Shown here: piece by piece, positions 59,303-64,000 of the stretch
How the letters are laid out: every line of letters begins with the position of its first letter
Position numbering within the stretch: the stretch's first letter is position 1
Assembly: GCF_047948215.1 (NCBI RefSeq)
Contig: NC_134460.1
Location: forward strand, 128,634,324 to 128,698,323
Reading direction: 5' to 3'
From: Lycorma delicatula
Lineage: Eukaryota > Arthropoda > Insecta > Hemiptera > Fulgoridae
DNA: 64,000 nt
Position numbers and translations under genes: made by a program
Notes under the pieces: generated by a model
The model's database searches: none
Seen by the model: the letters and a program-made list of their open reading frames with translations, nothing else
Told to the model about the DNA's origin: nothing

Positions 59303-61639
59303 GACGTAGATTTATTTGCAACAGATGTTACAAACATCAGATGATTTTTGTTTATATGGTTTTATAACCGAATTTACGCAGACGTGTGATGATATTTAAT
59401 GAGATTAATAAGTACAATACAGTTAAAAAAAGAAATAACTTAAAGTAACCAGTATAGTTGAAGTGAAGTAAAAAATAATCATATTAAAAAGAAAAGATAT
59501 TTTCAACGAATTTTTATATATTCAAATTATTATTTTTACTCAAAGAACCTACATTTTTTTTTCATTTGAAATTTATTTTAAAAATCATGTTAGATTTTCT
59601 CAGACGTTTTTTTAAGATTATCAAATTAATACATAGATTCCGGATATTCTAGTGAGTTAAGTAATATTGATCTATTTTCCAGTAGTTAGAATTAATACTA
59701 ATAATATTTAACCTTGAACAACTTTGATTATAAAATTATCTAATATGGTACCTAAAAATTATTAATAAATGGTAAAGTCAGATGTATATAGCATATAGTT
59801 TGCTTGAAATCTTAAATTTGCCTACTGTTATAAAAAAAAAAAAAAAAAAATCTAAAAAATGAAGTAATGTTTCAGCAGCAGTTAAAACCTAAAAACGTTG
59901 GAACGTGTTCTTATCACGAAATAAGTTTTGTTGTATGACCAACAGACTATGAATGAAACATACGTAATATTCTAAAAAGCAGTTTTTAAATTGAATAATT
60001 AAAATACCGTGACACTAAATACTATTATTATGGTATTATTGATTATTGGATTAAGAAATAAATTAAAATTGTTTAAATTCTAAATATTACGAACGACTTA
60101 CAAATTGTTCTTCTAGAAAATCTTTCGGAGATATTTCAGCAAAGGAAGTAGTTTTGTTGAACAATTAGGATGAAAGATTCTCTGGAAGAACCTTTCAAAT
60201 ATGAAAATGTTACTTAAAAGTAATTTATTAGTAATTTTTAAGGGGTTATCTCGCATTTCAAACATGTTATTAATAAAATTTAATACGTATGGTCATCATG
60301 TTGTGGTTGACTGTCCTAAGGGAGTTTCTTTGCCCAATGTCCAATTCACTGCCTTTTATTTTCAGCTAAACCTTTCTGTTCCTGAGAGCTCTTATTTCCT
60401 TTTAAATTTTCAAAAATCTTACCTCTGTCGTTATTTTTTGGTACTACCAGCATCATTTTATCAAAATCTCATCTCTTTTCTTTTGACCTGTTCCAGCAAG
60501 TTTTCCTATTTTGGTTAAGCGTTTATTCTCCTCATTACATCTTTACTTTTCGTTCTCTTATGTATTCAGTAAGTAATTTACATTACTGATACAGTAAAAT
60601 ACTTCGGTGTACGCTTTATTATTTGTTTTTTCTTTTTTTAATATTTTAAGTGCTTACATTTTAGCACTTATTTATTTATATTATTATTATATAATTTATA
60701 TTTCTTAAATATTAGAATAGAAAGAACTAAAAATTATTTTTGAATTTTGTTAAATTAACTTTAAATATAGTAATTACGTATCGTACTAGAAGTTTAAAAC
60801 ATAATCTAACATCTCAAGAGAGATAGATTCTACTACGAATTCTTCTTATAAGTGATAACACAAACGATTACGTAATAATAATGTAATCATATAACGGCAC
60901 GTAATCCCGTTTAATTAAAGCTGTATAAAACAAAAAAAAAAAAAAAAAAAAAAAATGCGTGATACATATACAAGTTGGGAAATACCACCCTAGAGTAAAT
61001 AATTCAATGATTTCATTGCTATTCTTCATTTCTGTTAAAAATGAATACCCTATGAACTGAAATGAAAAAAGTAAAAAGTGAAGTGTTTCTTTCATCAGAA
61101 AAAACAACTTTCATGTTATTAAATTTTGCCACCAAATGAAGGGTCATGAGATGAAGGGAAAATAAAAATTGCAGGAAAATTTGGTGAGAGGGGGCAGACG
61201 GATAGACAATGTATTACTTATAACGATTAATTAAATATTTGAAATATAAGATTATTAAAACGTAATAGATTGTAAAAATCACTGTTCATACTATTTTCAC
61301 AGATTAAATCTTGATTCTAACATTTTCTTAAAATTGGTTTTTAACATTTAATTATTGTTATTATTCATTAACTCTTGACTTTAACGTTAATAATATATAG
61401 ATGTATTCAGGAAATGTGATTTGAAATGAGGTTTTGTTTGTGATATTCTTAGTAATCGTTAATATAAACCGGTTTGAAAACTGTAAAATTTATTTAATGT
61501 TACATTCAGTTGGAAAATATTACTGGATATTCTCTCCTTCAAGACAGGGTAAATGGTAAGAGATGCAAAGCATAATTATTTTCTTTCTTTGACATTTAAC
61601 TTCTCTATTATTTTAAAAAAACACCGAGTAATATACATA
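59303..61639. other. A+T-rich non-coding DNA; A-runs at 59830-59849 and about 60931-60954
   Basis: A less A+T-rich patch at 60285-60510 gives no recognisable protein on either strand. The 105-codon ORF there has no known domain. Confidence 0.45.
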
Positions 61640-61802
61640 TATATTACTAAAGAGAAAAAGAGAGGCAGAGAAATAAAGAGTGAATTATACTTAAGAAATA
61701 GAGAGAGAATACTTTTAAGAGAGATAGAGAGAGGGTGAGAGAGAGAGAGAGAGAGATACACTTAAAGAGAGATAGAGAAAGAATGCTTAAATAGAGAGAG
61801 AA
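61640..61802. repeat. (GA)n purine tract, irregular
   Basis: GAGAGA blocks alternate with TACTTAA/TTAAGAGAGATAGAGA phrases in three or four loose repeats. Confidence 0.85.
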
Positions 61803-61881
61803 TTATATTAAAGCATAGTTATAGTTGTAATATATTGCAATATTTTTCTCTCAATATAATCGAATGAACATATCTATATAA

Positions 61882-62870
61882 TTTTTTTTTGCCAGTAAAG
61901 ATATTTTTATTTACAATCAGTCCCTATAAGCCGGAACTTTAAGTAAATTTGAAATCTGATTACAATAAGTAAAATGTTACGCAAAGAGAAGTCTCCATGG
62001 AAATCTCTAAGGAATTATAGATTCATACACATGTATGCATATATATATATTCATATCTTATTTAGTACACTCAAGTATATAATAAAGATAAACGATTAAG
62101 TACACTGATGAATCCAAAGAACATGGATAAGTTCATAACATAAAAATAAAAGAAAGAAAACACGAAGGATATATCATAGTTACACAAAATTCACAAAAAT
62201 CGAACCAAACGAAGAGATATAAGAAAGAAAAACGAGAAAAAATTAAAAAGAAATAGTTAAAATGAAAATATAAAAAGTAAATAGTAAAAAAAAAATGATG
62301 AAAACAAAACGAGAAAATTTGTCGAAGTATAATGTCCTAATGTAGTGTATTCATATAAATCTCGAAGAACCTTACAAATCCAATACGTGCAGCCACTTTA
62401 AGCGCCGAACATCCTTGCTATTATCCAAGAGATTAACCGCAAGCCAGCTTACACGGCTGTTTAATCTCATTTTGTATTTGGTACTAAATCGTAGTACTTC
62501 CTCTCGAACGCTCGGCACTCCTAAATAACCATGTGTTTCTTGTAAATCACGGCGCCTCTGTTATAGTATTCAATAACTTCATCTGAAATCGGTGAAGATG
62601 TCAATGTTGCTCTCGCTTGTAGTACCTTATAATTGATTTCCGTAGGTCAAAATAGGTTTCAGGAATGTTGTATAACAACTGTTTGTTTGATAAAGATAAT
62701 TCTAATCCCCTGTTTAGTAACCAGTACATCTACCTGAACGTAACGTTAATCTATTTCCGTTTCCACCTGAATTCCTCCAAGTTACTCAGCGATCCTGATG
62801 CAGACCCAGGAGTCGCATGCTGATAGAATGCGGGATGAAAACCCCCATTCAGTTGAACTGGAGGAAGGGT
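61882..62870 (-). mobile_element. Jockey-like retrotransposon, 3' half (copy 2)
   Basis: Aligns along its length with 30924-31990. The poly-A tail is seen as the T-run at 61882-61890. The shared 3' UTR has ATTTACAATCAGTCCC, AAATCGAACCAAACGAAGA and GATGAAAACAAAACGAGAAA blocks. The RT C-terminus (CTCTCGAACGCTCGGCACT, 62501) is more broken than in copy 1, with no long ORF. It ends near GAACTGGAGG at 62870. Confidence 0.85.
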
Positions 62871-64000
62871 GGTCAAAAATACGATAGTAATTAATTTTTC
62901 AAAAATTTAACCGTTTTTCAATTTTGTTTTACCGTGAAAAAAAATACAATAAATTTTATTTAGTTAAAATTGAGTAATTAAAAGTTTAATTATATAATTT
63001 AAAAAAATATATTACTAATAATAAAGTTTTAATTTTTCAAATACATGAACAATATATAGTGTAAATATTTGAAAAAAAGTTAAAAATAAAAACAAAATCT
63101 TAAAGAAGGAAGAGGCGGTAGTAAATTTTAAAGTAATTATAGATACGTACGAACGTACATATTGCAGTAAAGTGGAATTGCTTTGCATAAATATAAGAAG
63201 TTCAATTTCTAGTCTATACATACAGCGCGCGAGTTCATAATTCGAAAGATATTGCAGATATAGATTTACGAACCTAATAAAAGTTAAGTCCCGCTTTACC
63301 TTTATAACAGAAGGAGGGGGCATTAGAACTCCATAAAACCTTGTTTTATGTTCGAGAGCTTCCCACTTTTAAAAAAGAGGCTGCTTGCTTGCTATGCCCT
63401 TCATTCTTTGAAAAAGAACCCTGGTCGTTGTCGTCAGATTCATCTGTTGTAGTAGGCAAGAAATAATCGTCTGTTCCCTATTACCTTTTCGTTTTCAGTA
63501 TTTCATTTTTTCTTTTAAAAAGAAGAGAAAAAAGAAAACTGAAATGAGACTGTAATCACAAAGTCTTGCTTTAATATATTCCTCTTTTTAAAAAATTCCA
63601 TCTCTGAGACAATGTTCTACTGTAAACAGTTTTTATTAATCTGTACAAAAATACTTACAAAAAGTACACGTATAAATAATTCTTTCTTATAAAACTTATA
63701 TGAATACTAAAATATTTATAAATACTAAATGTTTATATTAAAAAAAATATCAAAACATAATTTTTGAGAAGAATTGAATGGACAACATTTTAAAATATGT
63801 CTAAGTATATTTCACTGAATTCTTTTTTAATTTAGCCTTAGAAGTTAACATTGCTTTTTGAAGAAAGTTTCTTGTAAAAGTAATTCTTTTTTTTTACTGA
63901 CTTAATTCTGGTAATTCAGAATTATAAATAACTTCAAAAAATAATTTGAAATGATTTATAATTTTAGTGTTATCGATAATAAAACTGATACAAACAACTA
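62871..64000. other. Non-coding DNA; C/G-richer patch at 63100-63500
   Basis: The patch holds ACAGCGCGCGAGTTC and AGGAGGGGGCATT and could belong to a further regulatory island. An inverted TTTTCTTTTAAAAAGAAGAGA-like stretch lies at 63508-63535. The 102-codon minus ORF has no domain I recognise. Confidence 0.4.

Overview
The window looks like nuclear DNA from an arthropod, most likely an insect. Evidence: a very A+T-rich, largely non-coding sequence, many decayed insect-type transposable elements (non-LTR retrotransposons, mariner, piggyBac-like, Tc1/mariner-type DUF4817 elements), tRNA-derived SINEs and long microsatellites. The SINE and LINE mix made me think of a hemipteran, but that is only an impression. 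There is no bacterial-style gene organisation, no rRNA and no convincing functional tRNA. Only one short stretch, 3347-3510, looks like an exon of a host gene.

Layout. 0.26-3.0 kb: a decayed endonuclease/reverse-transcriptase retrotransposon (+). 3.35-3.51 kb: a candidate last coding exon (+). 4.2-5.5 kb: a mariner element with both ends and a broken transposase. 8.4-8.66 kb: a cluster of hairpins. 9.5-10.1 kb: a reverse-transcriptase fragment (-). 11.6-12.8 kb: a piggyBac-type transposase remnant. 13.5-14.3 kb: an internally deleted mariner with well preserved ends. 15.5-16.5 kb: unidentified protein-like remnants (-). 20.9-21.3 kb: a retrotransposon 3' end. 21.9-22.3 kb: a long foldback MITE.

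At about 24 kb the sequence changes: CpG is rare before it and two to four times commoner after it. From 24 to 64 kb there are several tRNA-derived SINEs, two related Jockey-like 3' ends (30.9 and 61.9 kb), a 1.67-kb Tc1/mariner-superfamily element with ~155-bp terminal inverted repeats (32.6-34.2 kb) plus a fragment of the same family (47.1 kb), a second DUF4817-type fragment (36.8 kb), a non-LTR fragment with an ATC-repeat tail (39.1-40.4 kb), large CA/GA/TA repeats, and islands of higher G+C (25.3, 27.0, 49.7, 52.8 and 57.4 kb) that look like promoters or regulatory DNA rather than coding exons.

Most open reading frames over 60 codons are chance or lie in dead elements. The most notable observations are two adjacent SINEs sharing one target site present in three copies, the long-TIR DUF4817 element and its second copy, the CpG boundary, a pair of hairpins with an identical loop but different complementary stems, and a hammerhead-like motif. 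I did not find an intact new multi-gene system.
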